A DNA stretch of 64,000 bases, from positions 19,494,519 through 19,558,518 of the forward strand of contig NW_024040817.1 in the NCBI RefSeq assembly GCF_014851395.1. The letters are read 5' to 3'. Each line of letters opens with the position of its first letter. Position 1 is the stretch's first letter. Made by a program: the position numbers and the translations under genes. Positions 10,735-20,639 of the stretch are shown here, in pieces. The stretch is from Micropterus salmoides. Lineage: Eukaryota; Chordata; Actinopteri; Centrarchiformes; Centrarchidae. The notes under the pieces are model-generated. The model was not told the origin of the DNA and did not search any database. It was given only the letters and a program-made list of their open reading frames with translations.

Positions 10735-13700
10735 GTCAGTTCACACGAGGGGGAGGGAGTATTTCAGACACGCACATTACTATATTGCTATAGTTGTCAA
10801 TCATTAAACCAAAATTTTAATAGCATACTTCTTTCTAACATAACTTTTTTATTGTATTGTTTTTATCCTGTCCTTAGGCACCAATGGGCAGCCCTCTTAC
10901 GCGCCACACCCCTAGATCTCCAGCCAGCTGGTCCAGCCCGGTCACTTCCCCCACCAACACCTCCCAGAATACCCCCTCACCAAGGTAACACACACACACA
11001 CAAGCTTTACACCTCTACTTAGCACAATTCATAAAAATGGAAAATCCATCTAACAATCGTTTACATATTAGCAAGAGCAGTAGAAAAGAGTAAAGTCTAC
11101 AGACGTTTATATCAAGTAAACCACATTAGAGACAGAATGACTCTGGGCTGCTTCTTCCTTTTATACATCTAGTTAAGAATGTAAAAAAATATGCACAGTA
11201 ATTTAGATATCAATACTGTTTTGTAGTTTTATTTTTGATTGTTTCCACTCTTACACGTATTTCAGTCAGATTTATTCTAAGAATAGTAGGAATACCATAT
11301 GAAACGCGTATCATACTTGGGGGGACGGGACAGTATTTAGCAGGACAGTTTGATTACTCACTTCAGCTGTAATTGTGCAGACCTGGCTCAGTGTCCCTTT
11401 TTCTCATCTCGTTTATGTGCAGTGCATTTGACTACGACACAGAGAACATGAACTCGGAGGACATCTACAGTTCACTGAAAGGTGTCACCGAGGCGATCCA
11501 GAACTTCAGCGTCCGCAGCCAAGAGGACATGAATGAACCCGTCCAACGGCGGGAGGGCGAAGAGGTCAGTAGAGCAGACAGGTGGATGTGTTGATCAGTA
11601 TGTGTCGAGGCTGACTTGGAACTGTTGGAGCTTGTGTAAGATATTCTTGGGAAGGAAGGTTTTTTTTGTTTTTGTTTTTTCTGTAATTGTCAGCAACATC
11701 TTTTGGTTTTAAATGAGATTTTCTCACTCTATTATAGTGACATAACAAAAGTGAAACATTTACACGATTGTGTGAAGCATGGCAGCCCACAAGTAGGCTT
11801 ACATTCACATCACATTTATTCATTTAGCTGACACCTTTATCCAAAGCGACTTACAATTGCTATATATGTCAGAGGTCACACGCCTCTGGAGCAATGAGGG
11901 GTTAAGTATCTTGTTCAAGAACGCAATGGTAGATGTGTCACAGTAGGAATCTCACACCAAAAGCATGTGTCCTAACCACTGTACCATCGCCACGCCACAG
12001 CTTAAAAAGCTACCTACATTTTGGAATTCTTTCATGAAGTTTTGCACTTCATCTGTTTTTCTTGATATGAAGGAGCCAGTTATGTCATGACATTTCTCTA
12101 TGTGCTGTAAAAATAGCTTCTCCTGTCTGGCAGTTTATTTTATTCCTTAAATGTGTAAAGGCCTAAACACACCCAGGTACCTACATCTGATCTGTTGCAC
12201 CCCTCCCCCCCCATAACGTGGGAACTGAGAGGCATACATTAAGTGTTGATGGGACTGAGGACTGTAAATGTAATCCTCTTTAGCCACTGATCAAATCATC
12301 TTTGTTTTGTTATGATCCCAACTGCTGAAAATGACTTTTCCTGACTTGGTTTTCTCAGCAAGAACCTTCCCTCGTGCTTATCTAGGCACTCTGCTTGTTC
12401 AGTCCAAATTTATGACCTCAGCCAATATGCCAGGTCTTATTGCAGTCTCTCTCAACAACCCCAGCCCCTTTTTAAAGAACATCGTGTACTCTAGTACAGA
12501 GGTGTGACCTCCTGACATTTTCCGCATGAAGTGCATCTGAAATCTAACCTGCCCACATGCCATGAGCCTGCCAATCACAGCACACCTGACTCATCAAACT
12601 ACAACTCTTGATAGTGGCGTCTAGTGGTTTGAGTGTAAATATACACAGAAATAAGAGCACCTTAAACCTTTGCACCCTTCTCCGCTTCTCACGTGGTGGT
12701 TCACCATATGTCAGCGTCCACAAGTCCCCAACACTGGGTTGTTTTGATCACATCTAGAGAACAACATCACGCTGTAAACAAAGGAAATGTCACCACCTTT
12801 TCCTGGTCAGGTGATCCAGATGAATAAATCTGGAAAGTGAAACTGGAAAGTGTGTGTTTCCTTTGTTTTGACCATTATCTGTACCAGTTTGGGATGCTTT
12901 CACACCTAACCTGTTGAGTGTACTTCATAGGAATTCTGGTGTGTTTACTTGTTTGGTTAATTTATTCCGCTGTGAAGCTGTCATTTTAACTCTGATGTGG
13001 TCTAAACCGCTGGACCGACTTGGTCTGGCTCCGTTTGTTTGTGCTGTGAAAGCAAAATCCATCTGCTGATCGTCAACTGTCGAAAGTAATCTCCCAAGCA
13101 AAATCTATATGTAAGATAACTAAATAAATATGCAAGATAATGTGTGCTGGCATTTTTCTTGATGTATCAGAACATATAAATGAGAAACTAAAATTATAAA
13201 AAGTGCTAAAAATATGTCGCTCTAGTTTGAGTATTTCAGCAGTTCCCAAGTAAAGACAGTGAAAACATGGCAACCTCACACCTTTTTAATATTAATCAAG
13301 TAAATTCAAGTTTATTTATATTTATTTAATCTAAAATAAAATTCCTTTAATTGTACAGTTTTATTTATATAGCTCAAAATCACAAAGGGTATCCACCCTC
13401 TGTCCACAGACAGTGTGGTTAAGAAAAAAAAAACAAAATTATTGTTAAAGACTCTTTTTGACAGATGAGGTGAAGTTGCAGTCTGGGCTAATAATGTTTA
13501 TAATAAAATATTTCTTTGCTTCTTATGACAGCTAAAACAAACACAAGGTGCAGCATATCTTGTCAGTCCAATGGAATAAACATGTTTTTTGGTTGGGTTC
13601 TTTTGTGAAATCTGTCTAATGAATGAGTTGGCTGTGAGTCCATGTGACTCGTCCATGTGACTCGTCCATGTGTACACCTCTTGGTTCAACTGTAAAAACA

Positions 13701-16369
13701 GTCGGTGTGAACATAAAACAGATGTGAAATAAAAGGCAATAGTGTTATCTGTTTTTTTGTTTGTTTGTTTTGTTTTTATTTGGTCTGGACCAAATGAACC
13801 AAAATACAGCTGTGAAAGTGACACACTTTTTTTTATTTTATTGCATCTCTGCAGGGTGACAGCGGGACAGACATCCGAATGTCAGACTCAGTGGAAGGAG
13901 GCCGCATGGCTCTGGATAACAAGACCTCCCTCCTCAACACCCCCTTGCTCTCATCCAGTCCACGAGGGGCCCGCGAGCACTTCTCGGACTCTCCTTTCAA
14001 ACAGTCGCAAAGACACCAGCATGGACGACTCAGAGTGTCTCACTGATGGTACATACATACACATCCTGTCAGAAAAATAACAGACATGCTGTGTACCACA
14101 CAAAACAAATCGTATGATGATCGTACCATTTTTTTTGTCTCTTAACAGATAGCAGCTTGGACCAATCAGAGTTGGTGGCCGAGCTGCTGAAAGAGTTGTC
14201 CAATCACAATGAGCGCATTGAGGAGAGGAAAGCAGCGCTGCACAAACTGCTGAAGCTGATTCGCGAAAACACCCTGCAGGTGTGGGACGAACATTTCAAG
14301 ACCATTCTGCTGCTCCTGCTCGAAACGATGGGCGACAGAGAGGTACACGCACTCGCTTCATTTCTGCGATAACACTGGTGCAAATAGGCCAAGATAAGTT
14401 TTCTCTTTTAATCTTCAATCTTTGTAATTCTCCCAGCATGTGATCCGGACGCTGGCTCTGCGGGTGCTGAGGGAGATTCTCAGCAAGCAGCCCTGGAGGT
14501 TCAAAAACTACGCAGAGCTCACCATCATGAAGGCCTTGGAGGCTCACAAAGACCACCACAAGGAGGTATATGTACTCGCAGACGAGTTCACTTAAAAACT
14601 GTTTTTATCATGAGAACTTCAGAATTCGTGAAGAGATGAGTGAAGAGCCCAAATAAAGTTTTCATACCATCAATACTGATGATGATTGCGTGTGTTCCTT
14701 CAGGTGGTACGAGCAGCAGAGGAGACTGCAGCCATGTTGGCGTTGTCCATTAGTCCAGACCAGTGTGTCAAGGTCTTGTGTCCCATCATCCAGTCAGCTG
14801 ACTACCCCATCAACCTGGCTGCCATCAAGATGCAGACCAAAGTGGTGGAGAGGGTTCCCCGCGAGGGCCTGATGAGCCTGCTGCCTGAGATAGTGCCAGG
14901 ACTCATACAGGTAACACACACAGACCATATATTTAACATTTAGTTTTGATGCTGAAAATCGCAGTCTAGGTTTATTAAAAATAAGACAAATTGTTCTTTG
15001 TATGTTTTGCAGTCAAGTGATTCTGTTTAAACAATAGTTCTCAGTTATTCTAGATCTTGGTAAAGCTTTGTCATAAGTGGCTAATATGTTATTTCTTTCA
15101 TAAAGTTGGTAAAAATCAAATGTGCCTCCTGTCCTCACACGCCATCCATGCTTTCCTACATGAATAGTTTCTCAGACTCCTTCATTTTGACGAGAGTGTC
15201 TGGCAGGTTTGTAATCGATGTTATCTGTGTGAACAGGGTTACGACAACTCTGAGAGCAGTGTGAGGAAAGCCTGTGTGTTCTGCTTGGTGGCCATTTACG
15301 CAGTGATCGGAGAAGACCTCAAACCGCACCTCAGCCAACTCTCCAGCAGCAAGGTAACCTGACCTATAAGCAGTAGAAACGTGAACTTAGCACAAGCCAG
15401 TTGGCTGAAAATGTGTTGTTTCTCATCAGTGTTCTAATGCAAGATCTTTTATATCTTGATTACATCAATGTTATGGCACCTTAAAGGGTATTGAGCCAGC
15501 GAGCTGCAGCGAAACCAGTCTGCAACATAATCCTTGCAGGCAATTGCGCCCAAGTACGTCCAGTAAAGTGCTTGTTTTTGCCACTGACAGTCTCAGATTG
15601 TTATGACAAGTGTCTGACAGTGTAGAAATGATCCCTACAGAGAGAGACCTTTTTAGAGTAAGATCCACCAGACTCCCTTGATTAAAAACAGTAATTTTCC
15701 TTTCTTTTTTTGTAATGTTATGAAATATTAAAGCACATTTTTCTGTATTGAAACTAATATTTGAATTAATGTTATGTCTCTTTCTTGCATTCAAACTACT
15801 GTTATTAAAAGATCAGACAGACTGTTAAATGACATACAAAAACATAAAGACAGGGAAACACAAATTACATAAAGGGGTTTATTAGATCAGCAAAAAATGT
15901 ATATTTGGCAGAATCTCAGTGCTTGATCAGATTCATCCCAATACATCAAAATAGTCATGTGACAGGAAGCCTAAACAGATGCAGTAGTCATATATACCAC
16001 AATCGTACACTAACACCGTAGTGGGGTCAGCTCTAGCACTGCCAGCCAATGTATGGAAGAATCAGCCAGCACTGGTCATTTCGTATTAATTTCAACATAT
16101 TAACAAGCTTAAGATGGCACATTTTAACCTAAGATAATAATTTGTCACATAAAGACAAACACCATGCATGACAACACATCTGAGGTACTAAGTGTTTTCA
16201 CAGGCTGGATTTTCACCACGGTGTACCCCCTTGTATGACTTCCAAGACACACATTCACATGTCTCTCCTCTGTCTGTTTTTCTGTCCGTAGCTGAAGCTG
16301 TTGAATCTGTACATCAAGCGTGCCCAGTCCGGCTCCAGCGGCAGCGAACCCCCGTCTGACGGCCTATAG
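1253..16369 (+). CDS. clasp2: CLIP-associating protein 2 (CLASP2), 3' portion
   Basis: Microtubule plus-end protein that promotes rescue and stabilises microtubules at the cell cortex, Golgi and kinetochores. About 790 codons are visible; the 5' exons lie upstream of the window. Exons: 1253-1360, 1688-1750, 2378-2484, 2643-2666, 2868-3023, 3557-3648, 3741-3804, 4520-4579, 4864-4866, 5337-5500, 8500-8578, 10209-10352, 10522-10665, 10878-10984, 11423-11564, 13855-14048, 14149-14342, 14437-14565, 14704-14910, 15237-15353, 16292-16369. All have AG/GT borders and, except the 13855 exon, matching phases. The first exon carries an SRIP tetrapeptide, an SxIP-type EB1-binding motif, inside a Ser/Arg-rich stretch. 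Family assignment rests on recalled vertebrate CLASP2 sequence, for example MRVLNTGSDVEEA, CSERSYSSRNG and AFDYDTENMNSEDIY. The last of these fits CLASP2 better than CLASP1. The exons at 2643, 4520 and 4864 may be alternatively spliced. Confidence 0.95.
1604..1645. repeat. (TG)n microsatellite
   Basis: Imperfect TG/CG dinucleotide tract in the clasp2 intron, about 40 nt before the exon at 1688. Confidence 0.9.
2643..2666 (+). CDS. clasp2: clasp2 24-nt microexon
   Basis: An 8-codon in-frame exon (LLGDMRSK) lies between an AG acceptor and a GTCAGC donor. It sits between the exon ending ...LADAL and the exon starting KKPARRRYE. CLASP1 and some CLASP2 isoforms carry a similar LLGD-RSK insert here, so alternative inclusion is likely. 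Phase is 0 on both sides, so skipping keeps the frame. Confidence 0.8.
2702..2736. repeat. (TG)n microsatellite
   Basis: TG dinucleotide tract between the 24-nt microexon and the exon at 2868. Confidence 0.9.
2868..10665 (+). CDS. clasp2: clasp2 exons encoding the TOG3 region
   Basis: These exons encode the third TOG-like HEAT-repeat array of CLASP2. It starts just after the RQTEDVAEV sequence, passes through the NWSERKEGLLGL and RVELKRLCEIFTRMFADPHSK helices, and ends at NHLKNTGN. In the family, TOG domains of CLASPs act on tubulin and on microtubule ends. The reading frame is continuous over the exons at 2868, 3557, 3741, 5337, 8500, 10209 and 10522, with or without the small phase-0 exons at 4520 and 4864. 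The intron at 5501-8499 is enlarged by a nested transposon. Confidence 0.92.
3150..3267. mobile_element. Fragment of hAT-like repeat
   Basis: The sequence ending AATCCCCATCCCTAA resembles the terminus of a common fish non-autonomous hAT repeat (reverse complement TTAGGGATGGGGATT). Only one end is recognisable, so limits are approximate. Confidence 0.35.
4520..4579 (+). CDS. clasp2: clasp2 candidate 20-codon cassette exon
   Basis: This 60-nt open segment starts RDSGRVYGT and ends SSASFK. It is flanked by a pyrimidine-rich tract with TTTCAG and by a GTACTG donor. It is phase 0 on both sides and falls at the FADPHSK/VFSMF boundary inside the TOG3 region, a place where CLASP isoforms vary. I do not recall an exact vertebrate counterpart, so it is a predicted optional exon. 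Confidence 0.5.
4864..4866 (+). CDS. clasp2: clasp2 candidate 3-nt microexon (Arg)
   Basis: The triplet AGA lies between a polypyrimidine tract ending CTCTGTAG and a perfect GTAAGT donor. Inclusion adds one Arg between ...ADPHSK and VFSMFLE. That gives the KRVFSMF form known in vertebrate CLASPs; skipping gives KVFSMF. Confidence 0.6.
6361..7979 (+). mobile_element. Tc1-like DNA transposon, recent but defective
   Basis: This is a 1,619-bp element flanked by the TA target duplication (6359-6360 and 7980-7981). It has terminal inverted repeats of about 219 bp that begin CAGTGGGTACGGAAAGTATT. The two arms (6361-6579 and about 7761-7979) appear to differ at only a base or so, which suggests a recent insertion. 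The TIR type is common in fish Tc1 families. The encoded transposase is broken, so movement would need a transposase supplied elsewhere. Confidence 0.95.
6738..7762 (+). pseudogene. Tc1-like transposase, inactivated
   Basis: The cut-and-paste transposase would act at the TIRs. The first frame (6738-7499) holds the N-terminal paired-type helix-turn-helix DNA-binding region (SGQGYKKISAALKVPKSTVA) and the start of the catalytic core (VKHGGGSIMLWGCFS). An in-frame loss at about 7199-7201 removes the block that in relatives reads ILWSDE, so the first catalytic Asp is gone. A second lesion near 7413-7425 in a T run shifts the frame. The remainder (FQQDNDPKHT, SPDLNPIEHLWRDLK, carrying the other acidic residues of the DDE triad) continues in another frame to TGA 7760-7762. 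Confidence 0.93.
9075..9453. mobile_element. MITE with perfect 12-bp TIRs
   Basis: GGTAGGCTTGGG at 9075-9086 and CCCAAGCCTACC at 9442-9453 are exact inverse complements. TTCCA directly abuts both ends and may be the target duplication. The interior is AT-rich and non-coding. It lies in the clasp2 intron 8579-10208. Confidence 0.7.
9661..9721 (+). other. GC-rich exon-like segment with hairpin in clasp2 intron
   Basis: A 61-nt stretch lies between TTGTTCCCCCCCAG and a CCCAG/GTCAGT donor, in a local CpG-rich island (about 9600-9770) unlike the AT-rich surroundings. It is open in the incoming frame, but its length is not a multiple of three, so inclusion would shift the frame. It contains an 8-bp inverted repeat, GCCTGCTC (9674-9681) and GAGCAGGC (9689-9696), with a 7-nt loop. 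It may be a poison exon, an alternative promoter or nothing. Confidence 0.3.
10669..10732. repeat. (AC)n microsatellite beside a splice donor
   Basis: About 31 AC units begin five bases after the end of the clasp2 exon 10522-10665, so the donor runs straight into the repeat. Confidence 0.95.
11565..13854. other. clasp2 intron, mostly dispersed repeats
   Basis: No exon seen. It holds a fish dispersed repeat near 11813-12000, a possible MITE with TTTCACACCT/CTGTGAAAG ends at about 12890-13055, and AT-rich sequence at 13290-13450 with a TTATTTATATAG motif common in fish repeats. The remainder is unassigned. Confidence 0.6.
11813..12000 (+). repeat. Dispersed fish repeat with TTTATCCAAAGCGACTTACA core
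   Basis: The segment carries TTTATCCAAAGCGACTTACA, GGGTTAAGTATCTTGTTCAAG and a CTAACCACTGTACCATC end. This is a layout I recognise from abundant teleost interspersed repeats. It is non-coding and truncated at the 5' side. Confidence 0.65.
14005..14012 (+). other. clasp2: Apparent frameshift in clasp2 coding exon
   Basis: The exon at 13855-14048 is 194 nt. It enters in phase 0 (GDSGTDIRMSDSV...) and should leave one base for the next exon, which begins with the last two bases of an Asp codon. Instead two bases are left over. The frame reads SDSPFKQS up to 14007, while KDTSMDDSECLTD is read in another frame from 14009. The unshifted frame hits TGA at 14044-14046. One extra base, or loss of two, near the short TCGCAAAG stretch explains it. 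Confidence 0.85.
14149..16369 (+). CDS. clasp2: clasp2 exons encoding the C-terminal CLIP-interaction (TOG4-like) domain
   Basis: Five short exons followed by the terminal exon encode the C-terminal helical-repeat domain that in CLASPs binds CLIP-170, kinetochore and cortical partners. Recognisable stretches are ELVAELLKELSNHNERIEERK, FKNYAELTIMKALEAHKD, CPIIQSADYPINLAAIKMQ and LKLLNLYIKRAQ. The protein ends SEPPSDGL and stops at TAG 16367-16369. The last exon begins with Leu where the human protein has Met. This domain lies downstream of the apparent frameshift at 14008, so it is translated only if that frameshift is an error or is bypassed. Confidence 0.93.
15475..15690. repeat. Dispersed fish repeat in clasp2 intron
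   Basis: The segment around GCAGCGAAACCAGTCTGCAA and AAGTACGTCCAGTAAAGTGC resembles a repeat seen widely in fish introns. It lies in the intron 15354-16291. No ends are defined. Confidence 0.4.
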
Positions 16370-17805
16370 GAGACGTAGCGCCCTCCCACACGTCAACCTC
16401 AGAACTCTGCCCACCAAAACCATCCGTTCATGAGCTCTCGCCCACACAGACCGAGAACAAAACACACATCCTTAACACCCTTTCACAGCAGCAAACTGCT
16501 TACATCCACACGTACGCTTGCACTCACACACAGGTACACACCGTGCTTCTACATTTCCTGTTCCACTACAAGATGGGAGTTGTGGTGAAGAAGAGTGTTC
16601 TCCTGACCATCGCTGAGGATCCACTGATCTCAGACTGAACTGAACTCTTAACTTTGGATTAAACAAACAAACACATTCAGTCACATAGTCCACCCAGGTT
16701 TGACACTAACCACTCAAGGATGAAGAAATGTCCGTCCTCTTCACCTCCTCTACATCCGAACACAACAGTATCCCCTCTGAATAACATCTTGATGTTGACA
16801 GGAAGTGGTGCAACTGCATGGTTCTCTTTTTTTTTTTTTTTTTTCTTTTTGGGTGGGGGGGTAAGGTTCATAGAACAGGGCTGAGACGAACGAATGGTGC
16901 CGCCATGTGTCTTCAAAAGCGAGTGACCAGGGCCAGGTAGAAAGGAATGTAAATTTACATTGTGTCATAGTTTGGATTTATTTTACAATGAGATTTTACT
17001 GCAGCGGTTTTTAATGTCTGGAGTATTCTTTCTCTTTCACACACACACAAACACACACTTTCTCTCTCTCTCAAAAAGGTGCTGATTAGCCTAAAAGGTA
17101 CGACGACCAACCAAGCACTAACACAAGCCGCAGTGGGTCGTGCCTGCTCATAGCAAACACAGTACATAGGCAGATTCCAAAGTATAGGAGGTTATTGTGA
17201 GCTTGGCTATGCATGACTAAATTTTAAAAATTACTTTTTATTGGGGTCCTATTGACAGTCAGAATAGTGAGACTGTGGTTTTAAATTAATGTGAACAATG
17301 TCCATCCCTTTCAGAAAAACCTATGGTGTCCTCCATTTGTCTCATCTTGGATCAGTCCGCTTCTGGGCAACATGGGGAGGAAGATGGGTGTGTGCTGCTT
17401 ACTACATTAGGTATAACAGGCGTATTATCACATAGGGGATATGTATCTATATGATATTAAAATGGAATATCCAGTAACAGTGTCATTTACGAGAGTCCCT
17501 GGGGGGGTGCACGAGCGCACCTGTGGCCATCCTTGTTTTTATTTTCTCTTTCTCTCTGTTGCCCGTGCCCTAGTCTCTCTCTCTCGTTCTCTCGCTCCCT
17601 CACACTTATGTTTTCTCTGCTGAGAAATTTGTAGAAATGTATTATTTACAGCTATGAAAAAACAACTGTCAAGTGACCCTCTTCTACTCTTCATCGTGTC
17701 TTTCTTTCCTTCCTCTTATTGTAACATTCTAGTTTTCACTGTTGTGTTCCCTCTGTGCATTTACAAAGCTGTGCTTACAATAAAATAAAGAACTTGTACA
17801 GATCA
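16370..17805 (+). other. clasp2: clasp2 3' UTR
   Basis: This non-coding stretch runs from the clasp2 stop codon to the poly(A) signals. It contains a long pyrimidine run near 16830-16850, CT-rich stretches and no coding potential. Its length is inferred from the signal position only. Confidence 0.7.
17779..17789 (+). terminator. clasp2: clasp2 polyadenylation signals
   Basis: Two overlapping AATAAA hexamers at 17779 and 17784 are followed within about 35 nt by a T-rich downstream element. This is the expected arrangement for 3' end cleavage near 17800-17810. Confidence 0.8.
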
Positions 17806-18404
17806 TGATACGCCCTGTCTTTTTTTTTTTCTTTTTTTTTTTGCAGTGGAAGAGAGTCCCGTGGTGAAAGGAGGGATAGAAATGTTAATGACAGAAGAGA
17901 CACATTGAACATGTTGGTCTTTACTTATTGCAGTACTGCCCATGAGATTCAGCGTTGAAGACTGATCAATCAATTTTCTAACAGAAAAATCTAATGATCC
18001 TGGATCAGTGGTAAACCATTTCCAGTATATCTTCAGAAGGTCTGTACTTTAAATCAGGAGATCCAATGAGATTTAAAACATGCAAGATATGTGCTTTTTA
18101 GGAGTAACTACTCTGATGTAACAGCTGTACGCTGATGCACACAGGGGGCTTTTAATTTCATTACAGTGGTTTCCAACGTGGGGGTTGGGGAAATAGTCCA
18201 AAGATAATTCATCTGGGTTCACCAGATAATTATAAGCATAGGATTGAGAGAAGATAAATGTACACAGAGTTGTGTGTATGTTTGACATTGACATTAAATA
18301 CTTTTCCCTCTTTAGGCTCTAAATATCCCTGAAATGACAGCTCATAATGGTCGTCTATTACCTGCAATGAGGGGCCACAAGTTCACTTTGATTCATTTTA
18401 AAAT

Positions 18405-18622
18405 TTCCATTATTGATTATTCTGTTAATGTTTTTTTTTTTATTAATCATTTGATTTATAAAAAACTGAAATTGATGAAAAATGTCCACAATTTCTTACA
18501 TGTGTTCAAATTACTTATGAAAAAAAACAAACATTCAATTTACTATCTCATAGGATAAAAGAAAGATGCATTTTCTGTCCAACACCTAATCAGTGAATTG
18601 ACAATTAATGGTTTCAGGTCTG
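18405..18622 (+). mobile_element. Degenerate family A hAT-like MITE
   Basis: ATTATTGATTATTCTGTTAA, GAAAAATGTCCACAATTTC, TTTACTATCTCATAGGA and GTTTCAGGTCTGG follow the order of the family A consensus in forward orientation. The copy is highly diverged. Confidence 0.5.
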
Positions 18623-18752
18623 GAACTCATGCTCTATTTCGTTTATAGCCAGGGTTGTTCAATAATTGCGTGTACGACACAACAAACTGGACTAATCCGG
18701 ACATGGTGTAAAATATGATGATTTGTCTTATGCAATGTAGTCATTTAAGAAG

Positions 18753-19304
18753 CCGGTGTTCTGTCGATTTATGCTACCTACCGAAATGTGCTACTTAGGG
18801 GTTCTGCGCATGCGTATGACCCACAAGCGTGGTTTGTTTCCACGCCCATAAATATGTGCAACCTTGCTGTTGGGAACGCCGTCGAGAAATTGTCTGATCG
18901 TCAGTAACATCAAAAAAAATATATTAATCAGAATACGCTACCCCTGATATCTTAAATAAAGATGGCATAATATAGTATTTCAACATGCTCCCCATCTCCG
19001 TACAGTACATGTGGAGTGAGTAGTGATGCAATATAAAATGATTCTATGGTGGGAGCATTATTTGATAGGGGATATTAGAATACGCTACCCCTGAAATGAT
19101 GTTATCATATATATTATTATTATTATTATTATCAATATAATCAAATACACTCACAATACTGTGAGAGTTATAACTTTATGGGATTGGAAAAGGGACCATA
19201 TAATATATCATTTTTCGATAGGGCAGAGCGACTCGATAGACTGCTGTAGATTTGCGCTACGGTAGCATTTTTCGACAAGGCAGCATAGATCGTCAGAACA
19301 CCGG
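18753..19304. mobile_element. Non-autonomous DNA transposon with long imperfect TIRs
   Basis: CCGGTGTTCTGTCGATTTAT at the left and the inverse CGTCAGAACACCGG at the right form terminal inverted repeats. Similarity continues about 40 bp inward (ATGCTACC... and ...GGTAGCAT). The interior carries ATACGCTACCCCTGA twice. No coding sequence. Confidence 0.65.
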
Positions 19305-20252
19305 TGTTGAATTTCATGTATGCATAAGTTCTCTTGGATGTAAATTTAGGTGCAGCTAAAGAGAGTCTCGGATACACTACCAGCCTGACCTGTAAACCTG
19401 CAGTTAATACGCTGTCTGTCCTTAAATAAGCAAACCCATCTATTACATTAGGCCTACAGCAGTGGAGTATAACTAATTACATTTAAGATACTTGTACTTT
19501 ACTTGAGAATTTACATTTTATACTTCTACAGTACAATTCAGGGAGAAATATTACTACTACTATTGTATTCATACTTTGCAGATTACATTTTTTTTGTATA
19601 AAATATGGATTTTATAAATCACCAACAGTATATAAAGTAGTAAAATTAACTGCACCTCCACCAGCAATAACAGCGATCTACACGTTAAAACATTAGTAAT
19701 AATCCGACAATATATTTAATAATGTATAAGTGAAATTCTGAGTTCTTGGTACTTTTATTTGTGATTCTTTAAGTAGCCTACATTTGGCTGGTAATACTTA
19801 TAGGTCTACATTAAAAGTAGTTTTAAATGCATGACTCTTATTTTATTAATTGTTAAATCTATGTAAATTATTAAGAGGGTTCTTTAAAGTTTGCACGATT
19901 AATTTTACTTTACTCTTACTCTGTCTGTAAGCTGAATTGTCTGAGAAGTCAGACAAGGCGATAATGTAATGAAGTCATAAGGCGGGTCTTCCCCCCCGTC
20001 GGGCCAAAACAGTGCGTGCACCCTGCCTTAGGCTTCAGGTTTAGCCACCCAACTTGACAGTGCGCCACGTCCAGGGTCCGACCGGTGGATAATTATTGAC
20101 CAGACAAAACAACAAATCCGAAACCCGCTGCTGTGGAGAAAACTCCTCTTCAACAGTGACATGAGCTCCTGTTCTGAGCTCCTCGGTACCGGGCTGGGTC
20201 GTGTTTATTTGCAGCAGGAGTGACTGTAGCGACAGGTGTCGGTGGGGACACG

Positions 20253-20326
20253 ATGTTGTTCTGGCAGCCCTACACTGAAAACTTCCGAGCCCCTGTGCAG
20301 AGACACGGCGGCAGCAGTTACACAAG
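20253..20326 (+). CDS. ubp1: ubp1 candidate alternative first exon (TFCP2L1-like N terminus)
   Basis: An ATG with A at -3 opens 24 codons starting MLFWQPYTENF and ending GGSSYT plus AG, followed by a GTACGA donor. It leaves the same phase as the main first exon (two bases, AG), so it can splice to the exon at 24534 and continue DVLALPIFKQE. The paralogue TFCP2L1 begins MLFW and enters DVLALP after a similar short leader, while TFCP2 and UBP1 usually begin MAW. The resulting protein would be about 528 aa. Transcription from here is inferred, not shown. Confidence 0.6.
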
Positions 20327-20639
20327 GTACGAGCCTCATAAACATAAACGTTTAGTAGTTTATGGTCTCAGATGTCAACTGTGTTCTTAAGTTCTCTATA
20401 ATATAAGTTAATAACTTTTTTATTGCTTCCTTTCACATTTGGAGCCTTATACTTTACATTTCCTTTATTTAACCAGGTTCTAAGCCGATTGAGAACAGAT
20501 TCTCAAATTACACTAATTTCTGTGTGGACAGAAGTTGGTTGCATATATCTGCAGTGTTACTACTCTGAGTGTTCATCTTTGTAGACATTTATGACTTTGT
20601 AGATGCATTATAGTTTCTGGGAGGCACAAGTACAGTTGG

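Larger units (their letters stand above)
17806..20200. other. clasp2-ubp1 intergenic region
   Basis: No gene recognised. It holds a family A repeat copy at about 18405-18622, a DNA transposon at 18753-19304, a (TTA)n run near 19110-19133 and AT-rich unique sequence. The DNA becomes CpG-richer from about 19980 toward the ubp1 first exons. Confidence 0.7.

Noticed and set aside
10534..11022. 162-codon + strand ORF running through an AC repeat
   Set aside because: It starts in a shadow frame of a real clasp2 exon, crosses the splice donor and owes its length to the (AC)n repeat, which codes Thr-His without stops.
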